64,000 bases of DNA from Vreelandella olivaria (GTDB taxonomy: Bacteria; Pseudomonadota; Gammaproteobacteria; Pseudomonadales; Halomonadaceae): the NCBI RefSeq assembly GCF_023507745.1, contig NZ_JALPZO010000112.1, forward strand, positions 124,001-188,000, given 5' to 3'. The translations under genes and the position numbers were made by a program. Below, in pieces: positions 18,983 through 28,131 of the stretch. Each line of letters begins with the position of its first letter. The first letter of the stretch is position 1. The notes below the pieces were generated by a model. It did not search any database and was not told the DNA's origin. It was given only the letters and a program-made list of their open reading frames with translations.

Positions 18983-19588
18983 ATGGCGCAAGGGCAAGCA
19001 GTGCAACGGGTGTTGATGATTGATAACTACGACAGCTTCACCTTCAATATCGTCCAGTATCTTGGTGAGTTGGGTGCCGATGTGATGACGTACCGCAATG
19101 ATGAACTTACCATCGAACAAATAGACGCCTTGGCACCTACCCATCTGGTGATCTCGCCGGGGCCATGTACGCCTAACGAGGCGGGTATCTCGTTGGCGGC
19201 CATTGCTCATTTTGCGGGCAAGTTGCCTATTCTGGGCGTGTGCCTTGGGCACCAGGCCATTGGTCAGGTGTATGGTGGTAAGGTGGTGCAGGCGCCAGAG
19301 GTAATGCATGGTAAAACCTCTGCTGTTGTACACCAGCAACAAGGGGTCTTTAAGGGGCTTGTGAACCCGTTGGAGGTGACCCGTTACCACTCATTGGTAG
19401 TGGACGAGCAAAGCCTGCCCGATTGCTTCGAGGTGACAGCACGCACAGCAGAGGGTGATGTAACGCCGGGGCTGATTATGGGCTTTCGCCATCGTACCCT
19501 GGATATTGAAGGGGTGCAGTTTCACCCTGAGTCGATACTCACGTGCCAGGGCCATGCCTTATTGGCTAACTTTTTACAACGCGGCTGA
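18983..19588 (+). CDS. trpG: Anthranilate (and possibly aminodeoxychorismate) synthase glutaminase subunit
   Basis: About 201 residues of a class I glutamine amidotransferase: [17 protein letters not shown] at the start, the oxyanion segment [12 protein letters not shown], nucleophile Cys in [12 protein letters not shown], and the His/Glu pair in VQFHPESIL. It releases ammonia from glutamine for chorismate amination. ATG 18983 follows GCGGGG; a GTG 11 codons later is an alternative start. It heads trpG-trpD-trpC, but trpE is absent here. pabB occurs alone at 40.5 kb, so this subunit may serve both TrpE and PabB, as in some bacteria. Confidence 0.93.
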   Translation: MAQGQAVQRVLMIDNYDSFTFNIVQYLGELGADVMTYRNDELTIEQIDALAPTHLVISPGPCTPNEAGISLAAIAHFAGKLPILGVCLGHQAIGQVYGGKVVQAPEVMHGKTSAVVHQQQGVFKGLVNPLEVTRYHSLVVDEQSLPDCFEVTARTAEGDVTPGLIMGFRHRTLDIEGVQFHPESILTCQGHALLANFLQRG

Positions 19589-19624
19589 TTGCCAAATTCA
19601 TACGCTTTAGGGGCTTTCCTGCTC

Positions 19625-20644
19625 ATGCAAATGCGAGATGCAATTAATGCGGTAATGCGCCGCGAAGACCTCTCTTTCGATGCGATGCACGCGCTAATGC
19701 GCCAGATCATGACCGGCGAAGCCTCTGATGCGCAAATTGGTGGCCTGCTGGTAGGGCTTGCCATGAAAGGGGAGAGTGCAGAAGAAATTAGCGCCGCTGC
19801 CCAAGTCATGCGTGATTTAATGAAACGGGTCGAACTGCACACAGAAAATGTCGTGGATATTGTGGGGACCGGCGGTGATGGAGCCAACCTGTTTAACGTC
19901 TCCACCGCCTCCAGTTTTGTAGCGGCGGCGGCGGGTGCGCATGTTGCCAAGCACGGCAACCGTAGCGTTTCTTCATCATCGGGCAGTGCTGATTTGTTTG
20001 ATATTGCCGGTATTTATCTCGACCTTAAGCCTGAACAGGTGGCGCGCTGTATTGAGCAGGTAGGCGTTGGCTTTATGTTTGCCCCCAATCATCACCCGGC
20101 AATGCGTTATGCTGTTGGTCCTCGTCGCGAGATGGGGGTGCGCACGCTGTTTAATATTCTTGGCCCGCTCACTAACCCTGCTGGCGCGCCAAATCAGGTG
20201 CTGGGTGTTTATGCGCCTTCTCTGGTTCCCCTGATGGCTGAGGTATTGCGCAAACTTGGTAGCCGGCATGTGCTGGTGGTGCACTCTGAGGATGGCCTGG
20301 ATGAAATTTCACTGGCAGCCCCTACTCTGGTTGCTGAGTTAAAAGATGGTGACATCACCGAGTACACTATTACTCCGGAGGAGTTGGGCATTGAGCGCCA
20401 GAGCCTGGCCACGCTTAAGGCGGCCAGCGCGGAAGATAGCCTGCGGTTGGTCAAAGCTGCGCTGAGTGGAGAGGGCTTAGCAGCGGATATGGTGGCCCTG
20501 AACGCAGGAGCGGCGCTTTACTGCGCGGGTGTGGCCGATAGTTTGAAAGAGGGCGTAATAGTGGCTCAGGATGCCCAGGCTTCCAAACTGCCGCTCGAAA
20601 AGCTGAAAGAGCTTGCGCACTTCACCAGTGTCTTTAAAGAGTAA
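19625..20644 (+). CDS. trpD: Anthranilate phosphoribosyltransferase
   Basis: About 339 residues. Diagnostic segments are [18 protein letters not shown] (PRPP and metal binding), [31 protein letters not shown] and [13 protein letters not shown]. It transfers the phosphoribosyl group from PRPP to anthranilate, the second step of tryptophan synthesis. The start is taken as ATG 19625 with AGGGG about 12 bases upstream; ATG 19631 is equally plausible. The gene lies 36 bases after trpG and two bases before the trpC start region. Confidence 0.95.
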   Translation: MQMRDAINAVMRREDLSFDAMHALMRQIMTGEASDAQIGGLLVGLAMKGESAEEISAAAQVMRDLMKRVELHTENVVDIVGTGGDGANLFNVSTASSFVAAAAGAHVAKHGNRSVSSSSGSADLFDIAGIYLDLKPEQVARCIEQVGVGFMFAPNHHPAMRYAVGPRREMGVRTLFNILGPLTNPAGAPNQVLGVYAPSLVPLMAEVLRKLGSRHVLVVHSEDGLDEISLAAPTLVAELKDGDITEYTITPEELGIERQSLATLKAASAEDSLRLVKAALSGEGLAADMVALNAGAALYCAGVADSLKEGVIVAQDAQASKLPLEKLKELAHFTSVFKE

Positions 20645-20646
20645 AT

Positions 20647-21456
20647 GTGCCAATGACTGACCAAGCAACACCGACCATTTTAACGCGCATTCTGGCCCGT
20701 AAAGACCAGGAAGTGGCAGAGCGCCGACAAGCAGTGTCGGAAGCCGACCTTCTGGCACTTGCCGATCAACAGAGCGCCCCGCGTGGTTTTATCGATTCGC
20801 TGAATGCCCGCATTGCTGCCAGTGATGCTGCGGTGATCGCAGAAGTAAAAAAAGCGTCGCCTTCCAAAGGGGTAATGCGTGAGGAGTTCCATCCGGCAGA
20901 CATCGCCAAAAGCTATGCCCAGGGTGGTGCTGCCTGTTTATCGGTGCTTACCGATGCGGACTTTTTCCAGGGCCACGAAGATTATCTGATTGCCGCCCGT
21001 GATGCTTGTTCACTGCCGATCATCCGTAAAGATTTTATCACCCATGGCTACCAGGTGACGGAAGCCCGTGCCATAGGGGCTGATTGCATTCTGCTGATTG
21101 TTGCTGCGCTGGATGATGCCCAACTGCGTGATCTGCACCAGCAGGCCAACGCCTTGGGGATGGATGTGTTGGTGGAGGTTCATGATGCCCAGGAGCTAGA
21201 GCGTGCTCTGGCGCTTAATCTCAAGCTGGTGGGAATTAATAATCGCAACCTGCACACCTTTGAGACAAGCCTGACGACCACCTTGGATCTGCTACCGCGT
21301 ATTCCAGAAAGTGTGACGGTGATTACCGAGTCAGGCATTCACACTCGCGATGATGTGGAGTTGATGCGCCACCATAACGTCAATGGTTTTCTTGTGGGCG
21401 AAGCATTTATGCGTGAAGAAGACCCTGGGCAGGCGTTGAGAAAACTGTTTTTTTAG
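20647..21456 (+). CDS. trpC: Indole-3-glycerol phosphate synthase
   Basis: A 269-residue TIM-barrel enzyme, monofunctional (not fused to TrpF). Seen are [62 protein letters not shown] and [11 protein letters not shown], which include the catalytic Lys and Glu residues of the family. It closes the indole ring in tryptophan synthesis. GTG 20647 follows AAAGAG by 5 bases and the trpD stop by 2; ATG 20653 is an alternative start. Third gene of trpGDC. Convergent with ydiJ. Confidence 0.95.
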   Translation: MPMTDQATPTILTRILARKDQEVAERRQAVSEADLLALADQQSAPRGFIDSLNARIAASDAAVIAEVKKASPSKGVMREEFHPADIAKSYAQGGAACLSVLTDADFFQGHEDYLIAARDACSLPIIRKDFITHGYQVTEARAIGADCILLIVAALDDAQLRDLHQQANALGMDVLVEVHDAQELERALALNLKLVGINNRNLHTFETSLTTTLDLLPRIPESVTVITESGIHTRDDVELMRHHNVNGFLVGEAFMREEDPGQALRKLFF

Positions 21457-21534
21457 AACGTTTCATCAACACCTGGCAGTCCTCCTGTTAAGCACTTGGT
21501 CTGCAACCTTGGCGGCGGCTGCCCCAGGCAAAGC

Positions 21535-24500
21535 CTAACGGCTGCGCAGGCACTCCAAAAGCGCCTGGAGTGGATGGGGCAGGGCCTGGGTAGAGTAGCG
21601 TTTCACCTGGCTGCGACAGGAGTAGCCCGTAGCCAGCAGCTTGCCCGCATTCTCCTGTGCCTCCACCTGAGGCTGCCAGGACTGCGCGTAGATTGTTTTG
21701 GAGGTGACGGCATTGCGGGTTTCATGGCCGTAAGTGCCGGACATACCACAGCAGCCAGTATTGACCAGCTCAAGTTGCAGGCCAAAGGCGGCAAATATTT
21801 GTTGCCACGCTTTGGGGCTGCCCGGCGCATTGGTTTTCTCCATGCAGTGGGAAAGCAGCTTAAAACCAGGGTCTGTTAGTGACAGCTGACTTGGCACCAG
21901 GGCGTTTAGTTGAGTCGCTAGCCACTCCTGGAGCATGAAAACCGTTGGCACATGCTGACTGCCCAGGGCTTTGATATACTCCTGGCGATAAGTCAGCGTC
22001 ATCGCAGGGTCAATGCCTACCATTGGTACCTCGAACTCTTCCAGCGCACGTAGACGCCTGGCCTGCTTTTCAGCCGTTCGCTCGAATGCACCTAAAAAGC
22101 CCTGGACGTGTAGTGGCTTGCCGTTGGCCGAAAAAGGCATCACAAAGACCCGCAGGTTCAGTCGCGATAGCAACTCCACTACATCTATCACCAGCTTGGC
22201 TTCAAAATGGGTGGTGAATGCATCCTGTATGATAATAATGCTATTGGCACGCTGTTGTTCGGTGAGCAGCGCCAGCGATGTCGGGGTGGCCTCTGCCACG
22301 CCCCAGGCGCGTAGCTGCTTTTTGACGCTGGCGCGGGACAACTGTGGAGAGTCGCTGATGCCCACACTACAGCGCATTAACTGCTCCACCCAACGCTGGC
22401 CCATCACTGCATTATAGAGCGGGGCGGCCTTTGCCAGGACAGGCAGCATCCACTCGGTGCCACCAATCACATAGTCCCGCAGGGGGCGTAAATAGCGGCC
22501 ATGGTAAACCTCCAAAAACTGAGAACGGAACTGGGGTACGTTCACCTTGATGGGGCACTGGCCTGCACAGGATTTGCATGCCAGACAACCCGCCATGGCG
22601 TCGTAAACCTGATGAGAGTAGTCGTGCTGCTGCTGTTTGCTGAACGTGTTCATGACCCGGCGCGGAAAGCTTGTTACAAAGCCCCAGGTGCGCTCGGCTT
22701 TTTTCTTGCGCGACTCCTCGACGACATCAATGCCCGCCTGAGACTGCAGGCGCAGCCACTCGCGAATCAGGCTTGCGCGGCCCTTGGGGGAGTGTACTCG
22801 GTCGCGGGTAGCCTTCCAGGAAGGGCACATGGGGTCATCAAGATCGTAGTTGTAGCAGGCGCCATTACCGTTGCAATACACCGCTGCGTCGTAAGCCTGC
22901 CACGCACGTTCATCAATGGTGCGGTCGAACTGTCCACGCATGGGTACGCCATCAATCGTTAACAGCGCGGGATCACTTGTTTTGGCGATTAATTCATCTT
23001 TATCCGCTGGCGAGGCAATTTTGCCGGGATTTAGCTGGTTATGAGGGTCGAAGGCTGCCTTTACCCGTTGGAGGCTGGGATAAAGTTCACCAAAGAATTT
23101 GGGGCCGTACTCTGAACGCACACCTTTACCATGCTCACCCCACAGTAGCCCACCATATTTTTGAGTGAGCGCTGCCACTTCATCGGAAATCTCTCGAATC
23201 AGCGCTTCCTGGACGGGATCTTTCAAATCCAAGGCTGGGCGTACATGCAGTACGCCGGCATCCACATGGCCAAACATGCCATAGGAGAGCTGTCGGGCAT
23301 CCAGTGCTGCGCGGAACTCGCTAATGTAATCGGCCAGATGCTCAGGCGGCACGGCGGTATCTTCCACAAATGGCAATGGCCGTTTTTCTCCCTGCACATT
23401 ACCGAGCAAGCCCACTGAGCGCTTGCGCATGCCGTACACTTTTTGAATCTGAGTACGACCCTCGGCCAGGGTGTAGCCCAGCCGCTCTACGCTGGTATCC
23501 TGGCTCAAGTGTTCGGTGAACGCGCGTACCCGTTCAGCCAGGGAAGTTTCATCGTCGTCGTTGAACTCAATCAGGTTGATACCACGAATGGGAGTGTCAC
23601 TTGCTGGGAAAAACTCCGCGACGCTGTCCCAAACAAAATCCTCCATGGCAAGCTGTAGCACGGTGTCATCGATGGTTTCAATCGAGGTGGGGCTGGCGTT
23701 GCCAGCCATCAGTGACTTGGCATCCCGTAGCGCATCCATAAAACTTGGGTAGCGTACGTTCACCAGGGTCGAGTGCTTGGGAATCGGCAATACATTGAGC
23801 ACGGCTTCGTTGAGGAACCCGAGCGAGCCTTCTGAGCCACAGAGCAGACTGTTAAGATTTAGTTGGCCCTGGTCATCCCGCAAATGGGCCAAATCGTACC
23901 CCGTCAGGCAGCGATTGAGCGGCGGGAATTTCGCCTCAATCAGTTCCCGCTGCTGATCGATAATAGTTGCCGCGGTACGGTGTACGTGTCCCAGAAGCCC
24001 GTCCTGGTGGTAGCTCTGCTGCTCTTCTTCTTCGCTAAGCGCCCGGCTTAGCAGGTGCTTGCCTCCCAGCAGCACGGTGTCGAGTTCCAGCACGTGGTTT
24101 CTGGTTTTGCCATACTGGCAACTGCCCTGGCCGCTGGCGTCAGTGGAAATCATGCCGCCGATAGTGGCGCGATTTGAGGTGGAAAGCTCAGGGGCGAAAA
24201 ACAGCCCGTGAGGCTTGAGTGCTGCGTTCAACTGATCCTTTACCACGCCCGCTTGTACGCGCACTCGCCGTGCTTCAACGTCGATCTTAATAATCTGATG
24301 CATATGACGGGAGACATCGACCACAATGCCATCTGTCAGCGACTGACCATTGGTACCTGTACCGCCACCGCGGGGGGTCAGCACAATATTGCGGTGGGGA
24401 ACTTCCGAGGCCAGTTTAGCCAGCCGCTCCAAGTCTTCTGAGTGCTTGGGAAAAACGACAGCCTGAGGCAGGAGTTGATAAATCGAGTTATCCGTCGCCA

Positions 24501-24633
24501 GCACCGTACGGTTGGCATAATCCGGAGTAATCTCGCCTTCAAAGCCACGGGCACGGAGGGCTTCAAGAAAACGTACGTAATGGGTGCCGAGACGTTCAAA
24601 TGGTGCCTTGCGCGAATCCAGGGATGCAATCAT
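21535..24633 (-). CDS. ydiJ: YdiJ-type FAD/Fe-S oxidoreductase (D-2-hydroxyglutarate dehydrogenase family)
   Basis: A 1032-residue protein of the same size and order as E. coli YdiJ. An FAD_binding_4 domain (about 50-280, with LTPRGGGTGTNGQSLTDG) is followed by a FAD-oxidase C-terminal domain (to about 550, with MFGHVDAGVLHVRP and GEHGKGVRSEYGP), an Fe-S region (CLACKSCAGQCPIKVNV, about 690) and a CCG-type domain ending near GCCGMSGTYGHE. Bacterial homologues oxidise D-2-hydroxyglutarate and related hydroxyacids, giving electrons to the chain. It is much longer than eukaryotic D2HGDH because of the Fe-S half. Convergent with trpC. Confidence 0.92.
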   Translation of the reverse strand: MIASLDSRKAPFERLGTHYVRFLEALRARGFEGEITPDYANRTVLATDNSIYQLLPQAVVFPKHSEDLERLAKLASEVPHRNIVLTPRGGGTGTNGQSLTDGIVVDVSRHMHQIIKIDVEARRVRVQAGVVKDQLNAALKPHGLFFAPELSTSNRATIGGMISTDASGQGSCQYGKTRNHVLELDTVLLGGKHLLSRALSEEEEQQSYHQDGLLGHVHRTAATIIDQQRELIEAKFPPLNRCLTGYDLAHLRDDQGQLNLNSLLCGSEGSLGFLNEAVLNVLPIPKHSTLVNVRYPSFMDALRDAKSLMAGNASPTSIETIDDTVLQLAMEDFVWDSVAEFFPASDTPIRGINLIEFNDDDETSLAERVRAFTEHLSQDTSVERLGYTLAEGRTQIQKVYGMRKRSVGLLGNVQGEKRPLPFVEDTAVPPEHLADYISEFRAALDARQLSYGMFGHVDAGVLHVRPALDLKDPVQEALIREISDEVAALTQKYGGLLWGEHGKGVRSEYGPKFFGELYPSLQRVKAAFDPHNQLNPGKIASPADKDELIAKTSDPALLTIDGVPMRGQFDRTIDERAWQAYDAAVYCNGNGACYNYDLDDPMCPSWKATRDRVHSPKGRASLIREWLRLQSQAGIDVVEESRKKKAERTWGFVTSFPRRVMNTFSKQQQHDYSHQVYDAMAGCLACKSCAGQCPIKVNVPQFRSQFLEVYHGRYLRPLRDYVIGGTEWMLPVLAKAAPLYNAVMGQRWVEQLMRCSVGISDSPQLSRASVKKQLRAWGVAEATPTSLALLTEQQRANSIIIIQDAFTTHFEAKLVIDVVELLSRLNLRVFVMPFSANGKPLHVQGFLGAFERTAEKQARRLRALEEFEVPMVGIDPAMTLTYRQEYIKALGSQHVPTVFMLQEWLATQLNALVPSQLSLTDPGFKLLSHCMEKTNAPGSPKAWQQIFAAFGLQLELVNTGCCGMSGTYGHETRNAVTSKTIYAQSWQPQVEAQENAGKLLATGYSCRSQVKRYSTQALPHPLQALLECLRSR

Positions 24634-24722
24634 AGTTGGTCAAGCCGTCACTGCTGGGAGCGGATATAAATAAGCGCTCTACTTTACCGTAGCCGCCGCT
24701 TGACTGCACCTTAGTGCTATCG

Positions 24723-25313
24723 TCAGCCTGCTGCCAGCGCTTCTTCCACCAGTGCCGCAGAGGTGGGCGACATGGGCATTTCCAGGGCAAGGGTATGGGC
24801 TTGGGGTGACATTTTTCGCCAGGTTTTTTGTATAATCCGTACCATCTGGCCATGCTCGACCTTACGTGTGAAATCAGCGAAGTAGTTTTCCAAAAATACC
24901 AGGCAGGCGCAGTCTTCAAGTGCCTGTACCTCTGGGTCTCGCCCCAATCCTTGTTTTCGAATCATGCTGGCAACCCGCTGTGCTTCTTCCGTTGAGTAGC
25001 CTGCCTGCTTCATCAATGCGGCAGTGGTATCTCCGGCCTGAGCACTTTGATCGCGACGCCAGGTTAAGTAGCCAATACGCCCTTCGGGGTAATGGTCCCG
25101 AGGGACTTGCCAGCGTTGAAGGTGCTGGGCGCGAACCGCCAGGCGTAATAGCTCGCTGGGGTGATCGTGAATCTGCTCCAGCCACGTGCTCATACGCTGG
25201 GCGTAAGCAAGCTCCTGAGGCACGCTTTGCCCATCGGTAAACGTGGTATCGCGCGGGTCCTGGGCATGCAGCGCGTCAATGGCTGTCAGCGTTTGTTCAA
25301 AAGCGGTAGGCAT
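24723..25313 (-). CDS. DUF4202 family protein
   Basis: A 196-residue cytosolic protein recognised as DUF4202. It shows conserved ELLRLAVRAQHLQRWQVPR and ALEDCACLVFLENYF, both His- or Cys-bearing helices. Function unknown; the charged helices with H/E/D suggest a metal-dependent hydrolase-like fold, but this is a guess. It lies 89 bases upstream of ydiJ on the same strand and so may be co-transcribed with it. The CRISPR terminator at 25371-25404 separates it from the array. Confidence 0.8.
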   Translation of the reverse strand: MPTAFEQTLTAIDALHAQDPRDTTFTDGQSVPQELAYAQRMSTWLEQIHDHPSELLRLAVRAQHLQRWQVPRDHYPEGRIGYLTWRRDQSAQAGDTTAALMKQAGYSTEEAQRVASMIRKQGLGRDPEVQALEDCACLVFLENYFADFTRKVEHGQMVRIIQKTWRKMSPQAHTLALEMPMSPTSAALVEEALAAG

Positions 25314-25370
25314 AAACAGTTCGCTCAGCTAAAAAGAGGGTGTTCACGTTATGCTAGCAGGTCCGGCTGG

Positions 25371-25404
25371 AAAAAAGAGCGCCCGCTGCCATTGGCAGCG
25401 GGCG
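25371..25404 (-). terminator. Rho-independent terminator at trailer end of CRISPR array
   Basis: On the minus strand an 11-base-pair GC-rich stem (CGCCCGCTGCC / GGCAGCGGGCG, 25380-25404) with a 3-base loop is followed by CTC and six T residues (25371-25379). On the plus strand no T-tract follows, so the direction is clear. It sits 62 bases past the last repeat and before the DUF4202 gene, and would end the pre-crRNA. Confidence 0.85.
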
Positions 25405-25466
25405 TAGAGGAATATCAAAGCTAATAATGAGGGGGGTGTTTACTGCCTGCCTCGGTCATTGGCCGA

Positions 25467-25499
25467 GTTTTTATCCGCATGCCCCGGGCGGGGCGCGAT
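25467..25499 (-). repeat. Degenerate terminal CRISPR repeat
   Basis: This 33-base unit differs from the other 16 at three places: plus-strand positions 5, 14 and 33 are T where the consensus has C. Degeneration at the end far from the leader is the usual state of the oldest repeat and fixes the polarity of the array. Confidence 0.95.
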
Positions 25500-26586
25500 T
25501 CACTCGGCACGTTGATGCCAGCTGCCTGGATTGGCGTTTCTATCCGCACGCCCCGGGCGGGGCGCGACATCGGTAAGGGTGCAAGCGCTGGCTATCTAAG
25601 CCAGTTTCTATCCGCACGCCCCGGGCGGGGCGCGACAAATATAAACCTGATGCCTGGTCCAGAAGAGATTGTTTCTATCCGCACGCCCCGGGCGGGGCGC
25701 GACGCTGCTTAACTACTACCCGCCTGTTGGCAGCAAAGAGTTTCTATCCGCACGCCCCGGGCGGGGCGCGACCTTTTCCGCAAATAGAGAAACATCGCCC
25801 ACTATTAGTTTCTATCCGCACGCCCCGGGCGGGGCGCGACTGCCGTTTTCAGTTTCCTCGACCTGAGTGTTGCCAGTTTCTATCCGCACGCCCCGGGCGG
25901 GGCGCGACACGGCACGCCCGTTTTTGGGTATAGCATGATAAAGTGTTTCTATCCGCACGCCCCGGGCGGGGCGCGACTGCCATGCTAGCGCGTGGTACTA
26001 ATCCGATATTTGTTTCTATCCGCACGCCCCGGGCGGGGCGCGACCGATGTATTCGTTTGAAGTATATGGTGATATTGAGTTTCTATCCGCACGCCCCGGG
26101 CGGGGCGCGACATACCCGGAGAGGACACTGTGATGCGCTCGGGTTGTTTCTATCCGCACGCCCCGGGCGGGGCGCGACCCGCCGTGCGGATATACAGCGA
26201 GCCGCTATTGCTGTTTCTATCCGCACGCCCCGGGCGGGGCGCGACGCTAATAGTGTGGCCTTTGGTCGTTTCATAATCCATGTTTCTATCCGCACGCCCC
26301 GGGCGGGGCGCGACCAGCTTAGCAACACGTCGCGCTATCCCGCTGAGATGTTTCTATCCGCACGCCCCGGGCGGGGCGCGACCCAACATAATTAGAGTAG
26401 AGAGCAAACGACTATGGTTTCTATCCGCACGCCCCGGGCGGGGCGCGACGAGAGCAAAAGTTATTCTTTCCACCAAGATCTCCACGTTTCTATCCGCACG
26501 CCCCGGGCGGGGCGCGACACCGCTGAAATAGATAGTATCGATTGCGACGCCGAGTTTCTATCCGCACGCCCCGGGCGGGGCGCGAC
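25467..26586 (-). CRISPR. Type I-C CRISPR array, 17 repeats and 16 spacers
   Basis: The repeat is 33 bases; read on the minus strand (the direction of the cas genes) it begins GTCGCGCCCCGCCCGGGGCG and ends TGCGGATAGAAAC, with a CGCCCCG/CGGGGCG stem, as in known type I-C repeats. Repeat starts on the plus strand are 25467, 25536, 25604, 25671, 25740, 25808, 25876, 25945, 26012, 26079, 26146, 26213, 26282, 26350, 26417, 26486 and 26554. Spacers are 34-36 bases and all different. The repeat at 25467 carries three changes and marks the trailer; the leader lies at the high-coordinate side, next to cas2. No spacer was seen to match another part of this window. Confidence 0.99.
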
Positions 26587-26776
26587 AGTTCTGTTTATAA
26601 CATTATGAAAAATCAAAGCAAAATGGCATATATTTGCGGAGTACTGATTTTTAATAGAGATATGTTGGCTAAGTTGAGGTGGGAAAATAATTTAATTATC
26701 TAAATCAATTTGTTAAAGAGCTGCGAACCTAGCAGGGTTTGGCAAGACACTTGTGGTTCGCAATTGAGGGAAACTA
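26587..26776 (-). promoter_or_regulatory. CRISPR leader
   Basis: An AT-rich, gene-free stretch between cas2 and the first repeat. It holds GCGAACC (26723-26729) and its reverse complement GGTTCGC (26755-26761), a paired motif placed just after the cas2 stop, as I recall from other type I-C leaders. A possible minus-strand promoter is TTGCTT (26616-26621), 16 bases, TATAAA (26594-26599), which would start transcription about at the first repeat. IHF-like A/T tracts are present but no clear site was assigned. Confidence 0.75.
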
Positions 26777-27067
26777 CTAGAAAACTAACGGGCCATTCAT
26801 ATCTAAGGCGGGCTTGGCTCCAATATGTTCGATGCGGTTTTTCCAATTTCGGCCTAGAAAGTAAAAGCGTAAGCTGTCCACCTCGTCATCAATCAAGTCG
26901 ATCAAACGTTGGCGAAAGCGTACCCATTGATCGGGATCTACTTCAATTTCAAATACGGAAAATTGTACTCGCTGCCCTACATCTCGACACGCTTTTGCAA
27001 CTCGACGCAGCCTACCTTCGCCGCCTTCTGAAGAGGTGCTGACATCGTAACTGACCAGTACCATCAT
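26777..27067 (-). CDS. cas2: CRISPR-associated endonuclease Cas2 (type I-C)
   Basis: A 96-residue protein with the ferredoxin-like fold signature MMVLVSYDVST at the N-terminus (Asp8 is the usual metal residue) and the later VQFSVFEIEVD and DSLRFYFLG strands. It forms the Cas1-Cas2 integrase that inserts new spacers at the leader end. It is the last cas gene, 18 bases after cas1 and next to the leader, the normal type I-C position. Confidence 0.96.
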   Translation of the reverse strand: MMVLVSYDVSTSSEGGEGRLRRVAKACRDVGQRVQFSVFEIEVDPDQWVRFRQRLIDLIDDEVDSLRFYFLGRNWKNRIEHIGAKPALDMNGPLVF

Positions 27068-27085
27068 AGTATTGCCCTCAAGCCG

Positions 27086-28126
27086 CTATTTCCAAAGGAA
27101 GGGTGGGTAAGCATCTAAGTCTCCCCGCAGGTGACGTGCCATTAATTGAGCTTGCAGTATGGGTAGCATGCCTATAGGTGCTTTTTCATCAATAAACGTA
27201 TGCAACAACTCTTCACGCTTGCGCTCCTGGTAAGCCGTCAGTACCAGCTTGCGGGCATCGTCTGTCATAACGACACCATTACTTTCAGTGATGTTAAAGT
27301 CTTTTTCGCGTAACTGGCGGCGATTGATAAGCGAGAGGGCTAAGCGATCACCCAGCAACGGGCGAAACTCTTCGGCAAGGTCAAGTGCAAGACTGGGACG
27401 CCCTGGGCGATCCCGGTGTAAAAAGCCTACGGATGGGTCTAAGCCAACGCTTTCTAGTGCGGAACGGCAGTCATGGGTGAGCAGCGTATAAAGAAACGAC
27501 AATAATGCATTAATGCGGTCTCTCGGCGGGCGGCGATTACGGCCTTTAAACTCAAAGGCATCACCTTCTTGGCGCACTAATAAATTGAAGACGCTGAAAT
27601 ATACTTGAGCGGCTTCTCCTTCCAGGCCTCGTAGCTCATTGGTTGTGGCAGGTTGCAGTAAATTACGTGCGATGCGACTTAGCCGGTCACGAGCCGCTTC
27701 CAGCCGCTGGCGATCTTGAAGTGGCATCTTGCTGCCATAATCGCGAATGCTCCGAGCGAGAACAGCGCGCTGATTATGGACTTTACCAATCAAAAGACTA
27801 CTGACTAGGCTCGAACAGGATATTTCGTTATCACTGACGCGATATTGAGTTCTCCGCAGCAATACATTGCCAGACACAGGACCTTCAATACGTGCTAAGA
27901 ATTTTCCGTAGGGCGACAGATGGGTAATCGTCACGCCTTGTTCGGCACAGAAGCCCATTAAAGGCGGGGACACTAGTACACGTCCGAAGCATACAAGGGA
28001 CTCCAGCATATGAATGGGAAGCCGGGCGCGCTCTTTACCTTCTACCTGCATTACAATGTTAGCGCCTTCTTTTTTAAGCCAAGCGCCTTCGGTGGTGATG
28101 TACAGCGAGTTTAATTGACGTCGCAT
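27086..28126 (-). CDS. cas1: CRISPR-associated integrase Cas1 (type I-C)
   Basis: A 346-residue protein with the N-terminal beta domain (LNSLYITTEGAWLKKEG) and the helical catalytic domain. Metal-binding candidates are the Glu in GLEGEAAQVYF (about 158), the His in FLHRDRPGRPSLALDL (about 230) and the Asp/Glu in DLAEEFRPLL. It catalyses spacer integration together with Cas2. It is 5 bases from the end of cas4 and 18 from cas2. Confidence 0.97.
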   Translation of the reverse strand: MRRQLNSLYITTEGAWLKKEGANIVMQVEGKERARLPIHMLESLVCFGRVLVSPPLMGFCAEQGVTITHLSPYGKFLARIEGPVSGNVLLRRTQYRVSDNEISCSSLVSSLLIGKVHNQRAVLARSIRDYGSKMPLQDRQRLEAARDRLSRIARNLLQPATTNELRGLEGEAAQVYFSVFNLLVRQEGDAFEFKGRNRRPPRDRINALLSFLYTLLTHDCRSALESVGLDPSVGFLHRDRPGRPSLALDLAEEFRPLLGDRLALSLINRRQLREKDFNITESNGVVMTDDARKLVLTAYQERKREELLHTFIDEKAPIGMLPILQAQLMARHLRGDLDAYPPFLWK

Positions 28127-28131
28127 GGGCG

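Noticed and set aside
18824..19390. 188-codon open frame antisense to trpG
   Set aside because: It lies opposite a clear trpG, has no recognisable protein features, and its base pattern is explained by trpG codon bias.
22501..22962. 153-codon frame antisense to ydiJ
   Set aside because: Shadow of ydiJ; low-complexity composition without domains.
25479..26608. Open frames through the CRISPR array with a repeated SIRTPRAGRD or SARPGRGAT motif
   Set aside because: They are translations of the 33-base repeat and spacers; there are no ribosome binding sites and the frames change between units.
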